Shown: positions 38,794-49,250 of the stretch, piece by piece
How positions within the stretch are numbered: position 1 is the stretch's first letter
How the letters are laid out: each line of letters opens with the position of its first letter
Source of the DNA: Hyphomicrobiales bacterium
GTDB taxonomy: Bacteria; Pseudomonadota; Alphaproteobacteria; Rhizobiales; Rhizobiaceae
DNA: 64,000 nt
Direction of reading: 5' to 3'
NCBI GenBank assembly: GCA_002709005.1
Contig: PAPH01000017.1
Coordinates: 1 to 64,000, forward strand
Notes under the pieces: model-generated
What the model was told of the DNA's origin: nothing
What the model saw: only the letters and a program-made list of their open reading frames with translations
The model's database searches: none
Position numbers and translations under genes: made by a program

Positions 38794-39762
38794 TCAGTAG
38801 CCGTTCGGCCGTTCGGGAACCGCTTTGAGATAGGTCGCTATCGCTTCGCGGTCGGAGGCCGTGAGTTCGGCCATGTTCTTCTGCACATCGACCATTGGGC
38901 CGCCGACGCTGTCGAAATCCGGGGTGAAACCGCTTTCGAGGTAGTAGGCGATGTCGGAAGCGCTCCAGCCGGCGATATCGGGGCCGCCGGGCGTGATGTT
39001 GGGTACCACGCCTTCGCCTTCCGGGTTCGGCGCGCCGGCCAGCCATTCGCCCGACCGGAACCCGCCGAGAGCATTGCGCGGCGTGTGGCACTCTCCGCAA
39101 TGGCCTGGCCCCTCGACCAGATATTGACCGCGCAGAACCTGGTCATCCGCATTCGCGAGCTCGACGCGCGGACCGTCGTCGAAGAACATGAACTTCCATC
39201 CCCCGACCAGCCTGCGGATCGAGAAGGGAAACTTCAGTTCATGCGCGGCATTCGTCTTGTCGCTCGCGGGCAACGTTCCGAGATAGGCAAACAGGTCGGC
39301 AACATCCTGATCCGTCATCCGCACGTAGGATCCGTAGGGAAAGGACGGATAGAAATGCCCGCCGGACGGGCTGACGCCGGCCAGCATCGCATTGGCGAAA
39401 TCAGCAAGCGACCAGCCGCCGATTCCCGCTTCCGGATCGGGCGAGATGTTGGGCACGACGAAGGTACCGAAGTTGCTGGTCAATCGGTGACCGCCGGAGA
39501 GGATCTTGCGCTCCTCGCCCTCGGCATTATCGGCCGCGTGGCAGGAGGCGCAGCCGCCGGCCCAGAAGATGGTCTCGCCGCGCGCCGCATCGGCGTCCAC
39601 AGCGTCGATGGCGGCGATCCGGTCGTCGCCGAGCGGTTTCGGAGCGGTCACGAACCAGAATACACCCGCGCCGACGATGGCGGCTACGGCCAGAGCGCCC
39701 ACAATATAGATGCCCGCCCCTTTCGAGGCGGGCCGGGGTTCATTGCTGTCGGGAGGTGTCAT
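38794..39762 (-). CDS. Di-heme c-type cytochrome
   Basis: Two CxxCH motifs (CASCH, CGECH) and an N-terminal anchor. Confidence 0.92.
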   Translation of the reverse strand: MTPPDSNEPRPASKGAGIYIVGALAVAAIVGAGVFWFVTAPKPLGDDRIAAIDAVDADAARGETIFWAGGCASCHAADNAEGEERKILSGGHRLTSNFGTFVVPNISPDPEAGIGGWSLADFANAMLAGVSPSGGHFYPSFPYGSYVRMTDQDVADLFAYLGTLPASDKTNAAHELKFPFSIRRLVGGWKFMFFDDGPRVELANADDQVLRGQYLVEGPGHCGECHTPRNALGGFRSGEWLAGAPNPEGEGVVPNITPGGPDIAGWSASDIAYYLESGFTPDFDSVGGPMVDVQKNMAELTASDREAIATYLKAVPERPNGY

Positions 39763-40205
39763 CCCTCTTTCTTCAGCCTGTAGGTCTCGTGGCAGCTACC
39801 GCAATTCTTGGTCAGCGGACCGAACATGGCCTTCAGGCCGTCGACATCGGAAGGCGGGCTGGCGATGCCGGCATCTGCGGCGTCCTTGAGAGCAATGGCC
39901 TTGGCCTCGAAGTCAGCCTTGTTTTCCCAGATCGCGGGCGCGGCTTCCGTTTCCATCCCGGTCTCGGTTCCTTCCGGGAACTGCGCCGGGAATTCGGCCA
40001 TGGTCTTGGAAATCGTCGTCAGCGCCTCGATGACCTTGGCCTGATCGAAATCGTCTTCGCCCTTCACCATCTTGGCCATGGCACCGGTGGCGCCACCGAC
40101 ATGCTTCATCATTTCCTGACGCATTTCCTGCGGCTCGGCGGCATAGGCGGCCGCCACGGCTGTCAGGCCGAAAGTGGCTGCGGTGATCAAGGTTCTGAAT
40201 TTCAT
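39759..40205 (-). CDS. Cytochrome c' (class II) family protein
   Basis: Signal peptide; C-terminal CGSCHETYR. Confidence 0.92.
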   Translation of the reverse strand: MKFRTLITAATFGLTAVAAAYAAEPQEMRQEMMKHVGGATGAMAKMVKGEDDFDQAKVIEALTTISKTMAEFPAQFPEGTETGMETEAAPAIWENKADFEAKAIALKDAADAGIASPPSDVDGLKAMFGPLTKNCGSCHETYRLKKEG

Positions 40206-40306
40206 GAACTGCTCCGTTTGTCGTTGGTCATTAGGCGATGGCCCATGATTGCGGTCCGTTTCGGTCGCGGGAAGTCACATAAGCGTGAACGCATAAATCC
40301 GCGCGG

Positions 40307-40343
40307 ACAAAAAAATCCTCCGGGGCGCAAACCCCGGAGGATT
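40307..40343 (-). terminator. Intrinsic terminator of sodB
   Basis: 12-bp perfect stem AATCCTCCGGGG/CCCCGGAGGATT with T-run on minus strand. Confidence 0.88.
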
Positions 40344-40367
40344 TCGTCTCGTTCCGTAGAACCGAAA

Positions 40368-40970
40368 TCAGACTGCGGCTTCGTACATTTCGAGAACGTG
40401 ATCCCAGTTGATCAGGTTGTCGACGAAGGCCTCGAGATATTTCGGACGCGCGTTGCGGTAGTCGATGTAGTAGGAGTGTTCCCAAACGTCGACGCCGAGG
40501 ATCGGGCTTGCACCGTGCATCAGCGGGTTTTCGCCGTTCGGGGTCTTCATGATCTGGACCTTGCCGTCCTTGACCGCGAGCCAGGCCCAGCCGGAACCGA
40601 ACTGGCCGACGCCGGCTGCGACGAAATCGGACTTGAACTTGTCGAAGCCGCCGAGATCGCTGTCGATGGCCTTCTGCAGGGCGCCCGGAAGCTTGTTGCC
40701 GCCGCCGTCCTTCTTCATCCACTGCCAGAAGTGCAGGTGGTTGAAATGCTGGCCGACATTGTTGATCACGCCGGCATTGCCGTCCTTGTAGGCGGCCTTG
40801 CAGATTTCCTCGAGGGACTTGCCTTCATAAGGCGAACCGGCGAGCAGTTCGTTGCCCTTCGTCACGTAAGCCTGGTGGTGCTTGTCGTGGTGAAACTCGA
40901 GGGTTTCCTTGGACATGTAGGGGGCGAGTGCCTCATAGTCATAAGGCAGGGACGGCAGTTCGAGAGCCAT
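40368..40970 (-). CDS. sodB: Superoxide dismutase, Fe/Mn family
   Basis: MALELPSLPYDYEALAPYMSKETLEFHHDKHHQAYV...DVWEHSYYIDYRNARPKYLEAFVDNLINW. Confidence 0.96.
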   Translation of the reverse strand: MALELPSLPYDYEALAPYMSKETLEFHHDKHHQAYVTKGNELLAGSPYEGKSLEEICKAAYKDGNAGVINNVGQHFNHLHFWQWMKKDGGGNKLPGALQKAIDSDLGGFDKFKSDFVAAGVGQFGSGWAWLAVKDGKVQIMKTPNGENPLMHGASPILGVDVWEHSYYIDYRNARPKYLEAFVDNLINWDHVLEMYEAAV

Positions 40971-41330
40971 GGTTGCTTCTCCCTTTTCGGTTATGCGGCG
41001 CTCATTGCGCCTTTCGGAAAATATCGTGCGATACGCACCTTGAACTTGAAATACCCGGGCGGCGGACAACCCGCGCTGGAAATAGCATTATCAACGTCTT
41101 GCATCCAACATAGTGCCGCACCCTTGCTCTGGCAACGCGACGCGGGACGCTTTTGTTCCGTTGCCGTTTCGCAGACGACGAAGCAGGTCGCGAAGACCGT
41201 TCGGCAGGTGCGGTTTCCGATCCTTACCAATGCGTAAATCAGATTTTTTGAATTCGATCCGAGCTTCGGAAAGAATTCTAACCTTTTGCCGGTATTGGTC
41301 GACACAGGACAGTCCCTGGAGACCAAGAAA

Positions 41331-42626
41331 ATGTGCGCACTGCTCCGCAAATTTCGAGCTGACCGAAAAGGCAACTTCGCGATCACCTCAGCGGTGGCGA
41401 TTCTGCCGCTGTTCGCCGCGGCCGGCCTGGGCCTCGACTTGTCCAACGCCTATTCCGCCCGGACCAAGCTGGACAATGCCGCGGATTCGGCGGTTCTAGC
41501 TGCACTGCAGAGCGCCTCGAGCGACTTGAAGACCAAGGGGCAGTCAAAATCCTATTCCGCGCATGAACTGCTCGGCAAGGATATGATGGATGCCAATCTG
41601 GAAGCGGAATACGGCATCTCGCTCAAGGCCTTCACCGTCGAGGTGACCAATACCGGCACGGCGCTGCAGGCCAAAGCGACCTATGACGCCGAGCTCGAAA
41701 CAAGGATCATGCGCGTCTTCAACCGTGACGAGGTGCGGATCGCCAACGAAGTGCTCGCCAGCACGCAGCTCGATCAGAAGATGAGCGTCTACATGCTTCT
41801 CGACAACACGCCGTCCATGGGCGTGGCTGCAACGACCGCCGACATCACGAAGTTGGTCGGCGCGACCGCAAACAAGCAGACAAATGCAAAATGCGCCTTC
41901 GCATGCCACGCCGAAGACGACGGGGACAACTACTACAACCTCGCCAAGGGCATCGGCGTGAATATGCGCATCGACATCGTGCGTGAGGCCACCCAGAAGG
42001 TGATGGACGAGTTCCACGCGAAGACGGCCTTCCCGGATCAGTACAAGGTCGCGGTCTACTCTTTCGGCAAGACGGCCGAGAACATGCAACTGACCGAGGT
42101 CGCCGCTCCTTCGAGCGACTTCCAGACGCAAAAGCAGCTGACCGCCGCTCTCGACCTGATGACGATCCCGTACCAGAACTACAACGACGACCAGCAGACC
42201 GATTTCGACGGAACACTGAAATCCCTGCGGCAGGTCATCAAGCAGGACGAGGCCAAGGGCGACAATTCGCAAAAGATCGTCTTCGTGGTGACCGACGGGG
42301 TCGGGGATTCCGCGAAACCCTACAACTGCACGAGAAACAACGTTAACAGCAAACCGCGCTGCATCGAACCACTCGACATCAAGGCCTGTGAGCAGATCAA
42401 GAAGCAGGGCTACAAACTCGCGGTGCTCTACACGACGTACCTGCCGTTGCCGACAAACGACTTCTACAAGAAATGGGTCGCGCCGTTCCAGGCGGATATC
42501 CCTGGAAAACTTGCAACCTGTGCGACGCCGGGCCTATTCGCGGAAGTGGGCTTCGGAGCCTCGATCCCCGACGCGATGACGGAACTTCTGAATTCGGCAA
42601 CCACGATGCCACGCCTGATCTACTAG
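41331..42626 (+). CDS. TadE/TadG-type protein with divergent vWA domain
   Basis: RADRKGNFAITSAVAILPLFAAAGLGLDLSNAYSARTKLDNAADSAVLAALQ; MIDAS-like DNTPSMG. Confidence 0.85.
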   Translation: MCALLRKFRADRKGNFAITSAVAILPLFAAAGLGLDLSNAYSARTKLDNAADSAVLAALQSASSDLKTKGQSKSYSAHELLGKDMMDANLEAEYGISLKAFTVEVTNTGTALQAKATYDAELETRIMRVFNRDEVRIANEVLASTQLDQKMSVYMLLDNTPSMGVAATTADITKLVGATANKQTNAKCAFACHAEDDGDNYYNLAKGIGVNMRIDIVREATQKVMDEFHAKTAFPDQYKVAVYSFGKTAENMQLTEVAAPSSDFQTQKQLTAALDLMTIPYQNYNDDQQTDFDGTLKSLRQVIKQDEAKGDNSQKIVFVVTDGVGDSAKPYNCTRNNVNSKPRCIEPLDIKACEQIKKQGYKLAVLYTTYLPLPTNDFYKKWVAPFQADIPGKLATCATPGLFAEVGFGASIPDAMTELLNSATTMPRLIY

Positions 42627-42653
42627 GTCGCTGAGCTTTCGACTTGCCTCCTG

Positions 42654-42683
42654 CGCCGGCCCTCGGGCCGGCGTTTTTGTTTT
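42654..42683 (+). terminator. Intrinsic terminator
   Basis: CGCCGGCC-ctcg-GGCCGGCG-TTTTTGTTTT. Confidence 0.9.
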
Positions 42684-42773
42684 CACGCCTTTGCGCCCCA
42701 TGGTCTTGCCGCGACACAGGCGCCCTCTACCTCAGAGGGCTCGTTTTCAATTTCGCTCACCGGAGCTTTCCGC

Positions 42774-43475
42774 ATGTCACTTGATGCCTTCCCGATCACC
42801 AGACGCTGGCCCGCTTCCGACCCCTCCGTTCTCCAGCTCTATTCCTTCCCGACGCCAAACGGCATCAAGGTTTCGGCGATGCTGGAGGAAACAGGCCTCG
42901 CCTACGAGGCGCACAGGGTGTCGATCATGGACGACGACCAGATGACGCCGGAGTTCCTGTCGCTCAATCCCAACAACAAGATCCCGGCAATCATCGATCC
43001 GGACGGTCCCGGCGGCAAGCCGATGGGCTTGTTCGAAACCGGTGCGATCCTGATCTATCTCGCCGAGAAGACCGGCCTGTTCCTCTCCGAGGATCCCGTC
43101 GAGCGCTATCAGGCGATCCAGTGGGTGATGTGGCAGATGGGCGGCGCCGGACCGATGTTCGGCCAATTCGGCTTCTTCTTCAAAATGGGCGGCAAGGCGA
43201 TCGAGGACACCCGCCCGCTCGAGCGCTATACCAATGAGAGCAAGCGTCTGCTCAAGGTTCTCGACGGCCATCTCGCACACCGCGAGCATGTGGCGGGCAC
43301 GGCCTATTCGATTGCCGACATGGCAATCTGGCCGTGGGTCAACGTGCTCAGCGGATTCTACGGAGCCGGTGAACAGCTCGAACTCGACACGTTCCAGAAC
43401 GTCAAACGCTGGCTCGCCGCCTGCACCGAGCGGCCTGCGAGCAAGAAGGCCGTCAACATTCCACCACGGAAATGA
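42774..43475 (+). CDS. Glutathione S-transferase family protein
   Basis: LYSFPTPNGIKVSAMLEETGLAYEAHRVSIMDDDQMTPEFLSLNPNNKIPAIIDPDG. Confidence 0.93.
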   Translation: MSLDAFPITRRWPASDPSVLQLYSFPTPNGIKVSAMLEETGLAYEAHRVSIMDDDQMTPEFLSLNPNNKIPAIIDPDGPGGKPMGLFETGAILIYLAEKTGLFLSEDPVERYQAIQWVMWQMGGAGPMFGQFGFFFKMGGKAIEDTRPLERYTNESKRLLKVLDGHLAHREHVAGTAYSIADMAIWPWVNVLSGFYGAGEQLELDTFQNVKRWLAACTERPASKKAVNIPPRK

Positions 43476-43479
43476 ACCT

Positions 43480-44346
43480 TCAGGAGTGGGCCCAGTCCAT
43501 ATAGGCCTCGCGCGTCAGGCGGGCCACCGGACCGGCCTGGAATTCGCGGTCCTCGAAGCGGATGACCGGCACCACCTTCGAATGGTTGCCGGTCGAGAAA
43601 ATCTCGTCGGCGTCGAGAAACTCCTGCACGCTCATCGACTTTTCGATGACTTGCTTGCCGGCGGCGCGCATCAGTTCGATCGCGCGATAGCGGGTGATGC
43701 CCGACAGGAAGGTGCCGTTGGGGATCGGGGTGAAGACAATGTCGTCCTTGACCATGAAGATGTTGGAGGCAGCCGTCTCGGCAACGTTTCCGTTCATGTC
43801 GAGCATGAGCGCGTTGTCGTAGCCGCGGCTCTGCGCTTCCCGCATGGCGCGGCCGCTGTTGGGATAAAGGCAGGCCGCCTTGGCGTTGGTGGGCGCGGTC
43901 TCGATGCTCGGGCGCCGGAAGGGTGAAACGGTGAGCGAGAAGCCGGTCGGCTCAAGCATGGGAGATTCGAAGAGGCAGAGGCAGAAGCGGGTCGATTCCG
44001 GATCGGCCGGCACGCCCATGTAACCGCCGCTTTCAGCCCAGTACATCGGCTTGATGTAGATCGCCGTCTTGCCGGAAAACCGCTTGATCCCCTCGCCTGC
44101 CAGCGCCTCGATCTCCTCGGCGCTGACGGTCGCCTCCAGGCCCAGCGCCTCGGCCGAGCGGTTGATGCGCTGGCAGTGCAGATCGAGATCCGGCGACACG
44201 CCTTCGAACCACCTGGCTCCGTCGAACACCACCGAAGCGAGCCACATCGCATGCGACTTCGGCCCCAGGAGTGGCGGATTGCCGGGCAGCCATTCGCCAT
44301 CGACGAAGGTCCAGCTTTCGGACGGGGTTGCGGCGGTCGCGGCCAT
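43480..44346 (-). CDS. Branched-chain amino acid aminotransferase-like (PLP class IV)
   Basis: Start MAATAATPSESWTFVDGEWLPGNPPLLGPKSHAMWLASVVFDGARWFEG; NGNVAETAASNIFMVKDDIVFTPIPNGTFLSGITR. Confidence 0.9.
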   Translation of the reverse strand: MAATAATPSESWTFVDGEWLPGNPPLLGPKSHAMWLASVVFDGARWFEGVSPDLDLHCQRINRSAEALGLEATVSAEEIEALAGEGIKRFSGKTAIYIKPMYWAESGGYMGVPADPESTRFCLCLFESPMLEPTGFSLTVSPFRRPSIETAPTNAKAACLYPNSGRAMREAQSRGYDNALMLDMNGNVAETAASNIFMVKDDIVFTPIPNGTFLSGITRYRAIELMRAAGKQVIEKSMSVQEFLDADEIFSTGNHSKVVPVIRFEDREFQAGPVARLTREAYMDWAHS

Positions 44347-44582
44347 GTTCTTCTCCTCGGCAAAATACAGGGCCGCAAACCAACTCCCCTCTCCCGGTTG
44401 CGTCAAGGCGAAATACACCGAAATCCGCGGCTGCTTCGCCCTTCCGCACGACAACGCACAATCCTTTCGCAAACAACCGCGACGGCGAACAAATCCGTCC
44501 GCCTCCTCAAACGGGATTGGCGGTGCGTCGATCACGGAAAACATGGAATCCGGGCTTGACCAGGCAGGCGGCATCTACGTAC

Positions 44583-44597
44583 TGTTATTTTATAACA
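44583..44597 (+). promoter_or_regulatory. Zur-box-like palindrome
   Basis: TGTTAT-TTT-ATAACA, perfect 6-bp dyad just upstream of the COG0523 gene. Confidence 0.6.
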
Positions 44598-44613
44598 TAT
44601 CATGGAGATCACA

Positions 44614-45837
44614 ATGCTGCCTTCCCCCCGTTCGAAACTGCCGGTGACGGTGCTCTCCGGCTTCCTCGGCGCCGGCAAGACGACCCTGCTCAATCACATC
44701 CTGAACAATCGTCAGGGGCTACGCGTCGCCGTCATCGTCAACGACATGGGCGAGATCAACATCGACGCCGACCTGATCCGCGACAGCGGTGCCGATCTGT
44801 CCCAGACAGAGGAAAAGCTGGTGGAAATGACCAATGGCTGCATCTGCTGCACCCTGCGCGACGATCTTCTCTCGGAGGTTCGCCGCCTGTGCCTGGAAGA
44901 CCGTTTCGACTACCTGCTGATCGAAGGCACCGGCATCGCAGAGCCGCTTCCCGTGGCAGCCACCTTCTCCTTCCGCGACGCCGACGGAAACAGCCTGTCG
45001 GATCTCGCGCGCCTCGATACGATGGCGACCGTGGTCGACGCGGCGAACCTCTTGCGGGAATACGGGTCCAACGATTTTCTGAGAATGCGCGGGCAGACCG
45101 CAGGCGACGGCGACGACCGCACACTGATCGATCTCCACGTCGAGCAGATCGAATTCGCGGATGTGATCGTCATCAACAAGATATCGGAGGTTCCGCCCGA
45201 GACCCGCGAGCAGGTGCGCAACGTCGTGCGCGCACTCAACGCGGATGCCCGCATCATCGAAACGGATTTCGGCCGGATCGACAATCGCGAGATCCTCGAT
45301 ACCCGGCTCTTCGACGAGCGCCGGGCCGAGATGCATCCCTTGTGGGCAAAGGAGCTTTATGGTTTCGCCGACCATGTTCCGGAGACCGAGGAATATGGGA
45401 TCTCCAGTTTTGTCTACCGCGCCCGGCGACCGTTCGATCCCCGCCGCTTCAGCCTGTTCACGCAAGCCGTCTGGCCCGGCCTGATCCGCGCCAAGGGCCA
45501 CTTCTGGCTGGCCACCCGTCCCGACTGGGTCGGCGATTTTTCCCTCGCCGGCGCCCAGTCGCGAACGACGCACATTGGCCGCTGGTGGAGCACGGTGCCG
45601 AAATCGAGCTGGCCAGACAACCCGCAATGGCGCGCGGTCCTCGACGACATCTGGGATCCGGTCTGGGGCGACCGTCGGCAGGAGATCGTCTTCATCGGAA
45701 CGGGCATGGACGAGGTCGGCATCACCACCGCGCTCAACGCCTGCCTCGTCGCCCCGGTCGAGCAATTCGTGGCCGCGGATTTCGAGGATCTCGACGACCC
45801 TTTCCCTGTCTGGGGGCGCGTTGCGGCGGACGGCTGA
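44614..45837 (+). CDS. COG0523 family GTPase (CobW/ZagA-like putative zinc chaperone)
   Basis: [16 protein letters not shown] Walker [12 protein letters not shown] CxCC motif; start at 44614 preferred over 44602 because the operator abuts 44602. Confidence 0.92.
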   Translation: MLPSPRSKLPVTVLSGFLGAGKTTLLNHILNNRQGLRVAVIVNDMGEINIDADLIRDSGADLSQTEEKLVEMTNGCICCTLRDDLLSEVRRLCLEDRFDYLLIEGTGIAEPLPVAATFSFRDADGNSLSDLARLDTMATVVDAANLLREYGSNDFLRMRGQTAGDGDDRTLIDLHVEQIEFADVIVINKISEVPPETREQVRNVVRALNADARIIETDFGRIDNREILDTRLFDERRAEMHPLWAKELYGFADHVPETEEYGISSFVYRARRPFDPRRFSLFTQAVWPGLIRAKGHFWLATRPDWVGDFSLAGAQSRTTHIGRWWSTVPKSSWPDNPQWRAVLDDIWDPVWGDRRQEIVFIGTGMDEVGITTALNACLVAPVEQFVAADFEDLDDPFPVWGRVAADG

Positions 45838-45861
45838 AACGGCGGGTGCCCTCATTCCGTC

Positions 45862-45940
45862 CCGGTAGCGTCACCGCGCCCCATTCTCCCGCGTAGCGCT
45901 GCCGCGCTACCGGACCTTCCCGCCCCGGAAGGTCCGGTAG
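45862..45940 (+). other. Overlapping, mutually exclusive hairpins (attenuator-like or palindromic repeat)
   Basis: 45893-45899/45904-45910 (7 bp), 45907-45920/45927-45940 (14 bp), 45862-45870/45905-45913 (9 bp) compete for the same segment. Confidence 0.55.
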
Positions 45941-46018
45941 GACGACATTGGTCGCGGCCTTGACGCCGGCCTGCGTCCGTGGGCATCGTCCCCGCGGTTT
46001 CAGCAGGAGTCTCCTTTC

Positions 46019-46672
46019 ATGTCGCACGCCGCCTTCGTCTTCGATGCCTACGGCACGCTGTTCGACGTTCACGCTGCGGTGCGCAAGCATGCGGACCGCG
46101 TCGGGCCTGACGGCCAGCTTCTGTCGGAAATCTGGCGCGCCAAGCAGCTCGAATATTCCTGGATCCGGACCCTGATGGGAGCCTACCGCGATTTCTGGGC
46201 CCTGACCGAGGAAGCACTCGACTACGCCTTCGCCCGGGTGCCCTCGGCGGACCGTTCCGTCCGCGGCGATCTGCTCGACGCCTATTTCAGGCTCGACTGC
46301 TACCCCGAGGTGCCGGCGGTTCTCAAAGCGCTCAAGGAGACCGGCGCAAAGGTGGCGGTCCTGTCGAACGGTTCGCCGGACATGCTGGCCTCCGCGGTCA
46401 GGAACGCTGCTCTGGATACCGTAATCGACGATGTCTTCTCGGTCGATCCTCTGGGTCTCTTCAAGACCGCGCCGGAGGTCTACGACATGGTCACGACCGC
46501 CTACCGGCTCTATCCGGAGGCCGTGTCGTTCCAATCGTCGAATCGCTGGGACATCGCCGGAGCCACGAAATTCGGCTTCCGCACCGTCTGGATCAACCGC
46601 ACAAGGATGCCCGACGAATATTCCGACCTCGCGCCGGCGATGATCCTGCCCGACCTCAACGCCCTCGTCTGA
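46019..46672 (+). CDS. Haloacid dehalogenase type II
   Basis: AAFVFDAYGTLFDVHAAV; VLSNGSPDML; SSNRWDIAGATKFGFRTVWINR. Confidence 0.93.
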   Translation: MSHAAFVFDAYGTLFDVHAAVRKHADRVGPDGQLLSEIWRAKQLEYSWIRTLMGAYRDFWALTEEALDYAFARVPSADRSVRGDLLDAYFRLDCYPEVPAVLKALKETGAKVAVLSNGSPDMLASAVRNAALDTVIDDVFSVDPLGLFKTAPEVYDMVTTAYRLYPEAVSFQSSNRWDIAGATKFGFRTVWINRTRMPDEYSDLAPAMILPDLNALV

Positions 46673-46850
46673 AAGCGTTTTCTTGAATGCGCGCGCTGCC
46701 CACGCGCGAAGCAAACTTTAAACCTGCCTCAAAAATTTGCATGCAGCGCAGCAATCGGTATACTGCGACTGCTCAATAGCTTTCAGAAAGTGATGGAACT
46801 TTCCCGCCGCTCCGATGTTGATCGGGATAATGCAGCGGGAGCAGGATATA

Positions 46851-47657
46851 ATGGAAAACTCAACCAGCTTTTACCAATTCGTCGGATTTCAGCCGCCCCA
46901 GGCGCCCGACACCGGCGGGATTGAAGAGCTCGATATCGATCCGGCCCAATACGCCTTGTTTTCCGATTTCGACGGCACGATCGTCGAAATCGCCTCCCGT
47001 CCCGACGCCATCGAATATACCGGCGACGACGCCACGCTTTTCGCCAAGGCGATGAAAGCCTTCGGCGGGGCCGTCGCCATCGTTTCGGGACGGAACCTGG
47101 ATGACGTCGCCCACTATGTCGGCGACTATAAAGGCGTGATCTCCGGCGGGCACGGCACCGAGCTTCGCATCGAAGGCGAGGTCGAACGGCACAAATTGCC
47201 GGACCCCGAACATCTCGAGCACATCAAGGCGGCGGTCGCCGAATTCGCTGTCATCGATCCGAGGGTGATCCTCGAAGAGAAAACCTACGGCATCGTGCTG
47301 CATTTCCGGCAGAATCCGGAAATGGAGTTCAAGGCGCGCAAATTCGCCGAGTGCCTGCTCGAGGGCCGAGACGATTTCGAACTCCAGCCGGCCAAGATGG
47401 CGCTGGAGATCAAGCCGAAGAACATTTCGAAGGCGGCCGCGATCGAGAAGATCATGCTGGCGCCCGCCTTCTTCGGCCGCACGCCCATCTATGTCGGCGA
47501 CGACGCGACGGATGAAACCGCCTTCGCCTATGTCAACGAACAGGATGGCATTTCCATCAAGATTGGAGACGGGCCCACTGCGGCCCGTTACCGAACCGAA
47601 AGTCCGGCAAGCTTCAAGAAATGGCTTTCCGGGCAAATGACAAAACGGAGAGACTGA
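46851..47657 (+). CDS. otsB: Trehalose-phosphatase
   Basis: YALFSDFDGTIVEIASRPDAI; AIVSGRNLDDV; PIYVGDDATDETAFAYVN. Confidence 0.93.
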   Translation: MENSTSFYQFVGFQPPQAPDTGGIEELDIDPAQYALFSDFDGTIVEIASRPDAIEYTGDDATLFAKAMKAFGGAVAIVSGRNLDDVAHYVGDYKGVISGGHGTELRIEGEVERHKLPDPEHLEHIKAAVAEFAVIDPRVILEEKTYGIVLHFRQNPEMEFKARKFAECLLEGRDDFELQPAKMALEIKPKNISKAAAIEKIMLAPAFFGRTPIYVGDDATDETAFAYVNEQDGISIKIGDGPTAARYRTESPASFKKWLSGQMTKRRD

Positions 47658-47658
47658 C

Positions 47659-49071
47659 GTGCCCAGATTGGTGATCATTTCCAACCGAGCCCCATCCCTC
47701 GATGGCACGGGCGATTCGGGAGGTCTGGTCGTAGCCCTCAAGGACGCGCTCAAATCCCGCGGCGGCCTTTGGATCGGCGGAGCTCCTGCCACATCGGAGA
47801 CCCCCTCCCCGACTATCCTCATGCATGAGCGGCCGGATTTCGACGTCGGCCTGTTCGAGCTCGAACCGCAGCTCCAGAAGGACTATTACCTCGGCTATTC
47901 AAATTCGGTCCTGTGGCCCGCCTTTCATGGCCGGCTCGACCTGATCGATGTGCAGGCGCACTATGCCGAGGCCTACAAGGAGGTCTCGCGTCGTCTCGCC
48001 GAGATGGTGGCCAAGGTGATCACCGAGGACGATATTCTCTGGATCCACGACTATCAGCTCATTCCGCTTGCCCATGAGCTCAAGAAGCTCGGGGTGACGA
48101 ACCGCATGGGCTTCTTCCTGCACATCCCCCTGCCCGACCTGCAGACGTACAAGGCGATTCCCGACTGGCAGGAATTGTCGGAGTGGTTCGCGTCCTATGA
48201 CATGGTCGGCTTCCAGACACGGCGCGATCTGGCGCATATGATCGACATCTTCCGCCAGACCATGCGTGGCGAGCTTCGCTTCAACGGCAATATCGATATC
48301 GCCGGCCGGGAAATCTCGCTCGGCTGCTATCCGATCTCGATCGACGTGAAGGGATTTGCGGAACTGGCGGCTGCGAAGGCGCAGTCTGTCGACCCCGCCC
48401 GACTTCCCCGCCTGATCGGCGTCGACCGGCTCGACTATTCGAAGGGCCTGCCGCAGCGGCTCGCCGGCTACGAACAGTTTCTGGAGGATTATCCGGATTA
48501 TTGCGGCAGGATCTCGCTTTTGCAGATCGCTCCGCCGACGCGCGACAACGTCGACGCCTATCAGCAAATTCGCGAGGAAATGGAATCGATGTCGGGACGC
48601 ATAAACGGCCGCTTCGGCACCGTTGACTGGGTGCCGGTGCAGTACATGCACCGGGCGCTTCCGCGCGATGAACTCGCCGTTCTGTTCCGCTATTCCTATA
48701 TCTGCCTGGTCACGCCCCTATTCGATGGCATGAACCTCGTCGCCAAGGAATTCGTCGCCGCCCAGGACCCCGAGGATCCCGGCGTACTTCTGCTTTCCCA
48801 GTTCGCTGGCGCCGCCGAAGAGATGAAAGAGGCGCTGATTATCAATCCGCACGATCCCCACGGCTTGTCTCGCGCCATCAAGCAGGCGCTCGACATGCCG
48901 CTTGAGGAGCGTAAGCAACGCTACGACGCGCTGTTCGAGCGGCTGTCGGCCAACGACGTTTCCAGGTGGAGCGCCGAGTTCATCCGCCGGCTCGAAAAGC
49001 CCGCCGACGTTCCGGGCGCAGAACGCCGGCCGATGAAGATGCCGGACGTGCCGTTCCACGCGGGCCAGTAG
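47659..49071 (+). CDS. otsA: Trehalose-6-phosphate synthase
   Basis: [68 protein letters not shown]. Confidence 0.96.
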   Translation: MPRLVIISNRAPSLDGTGDSGGLVVALKDALKSRGGLWIGGAPATSETPSPTILMHERPDFDVGLFELEPQLQKDYYLGYSNSVLWPAFHGRLDLIDVQAHYAEAYKEVSRRLAEMVAKVITEDDILWIHDYQLIPLAHELKKLGVTNRMGFFLHIPLPDLQTYKAIPDWQELSEWFASYDMVGFQTRRDLAHMIDIFRQTMRGELRFNGNIDIAGREISLGCYPISIDVKGFAELAAAKAQSVDPARLPRLIGVDRLDYSKGLPQRLAGYEQFLEDYPDYCGRISLLQIAPPTRDNVDAYQQIREEMESMSGRINGRFGTVDWVPVQYMHRALPRDELAVLFRYSYICLVTPLFDGMNLVAKEFVAAQDPEDPGVLLLSQFAGAAEEMKEALIINPHDPHGLSRAIKQALDMPLEERKQRYDALFERLSANDVSRWSAEFIRRLEKPADVPGAERRPMKMPDVPFHAGQ

Positions 49072-49250
49072 GCTCAGGTCCGCTCAACAACCCGCCATGC
49101 CAATGGAACCAAAGCGCCTTCCGGCGCTTTCCCGTTGGGGCAAATCATCACGCTTTCGTCATGTTCGGCGCGAGGCGGTGTGACCAGCCCGCCACAAGCT
49201 GGCCGTCGGAAAACCACAATCGCGCGCACAGTGCCCGGACACGACGGCCC

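Noticed and set aside
44271-45896. 541-aa plus-strand ORF
   Set aside because: Out-of-frame shadow of the COG0523 gene; Arg-rich composition.
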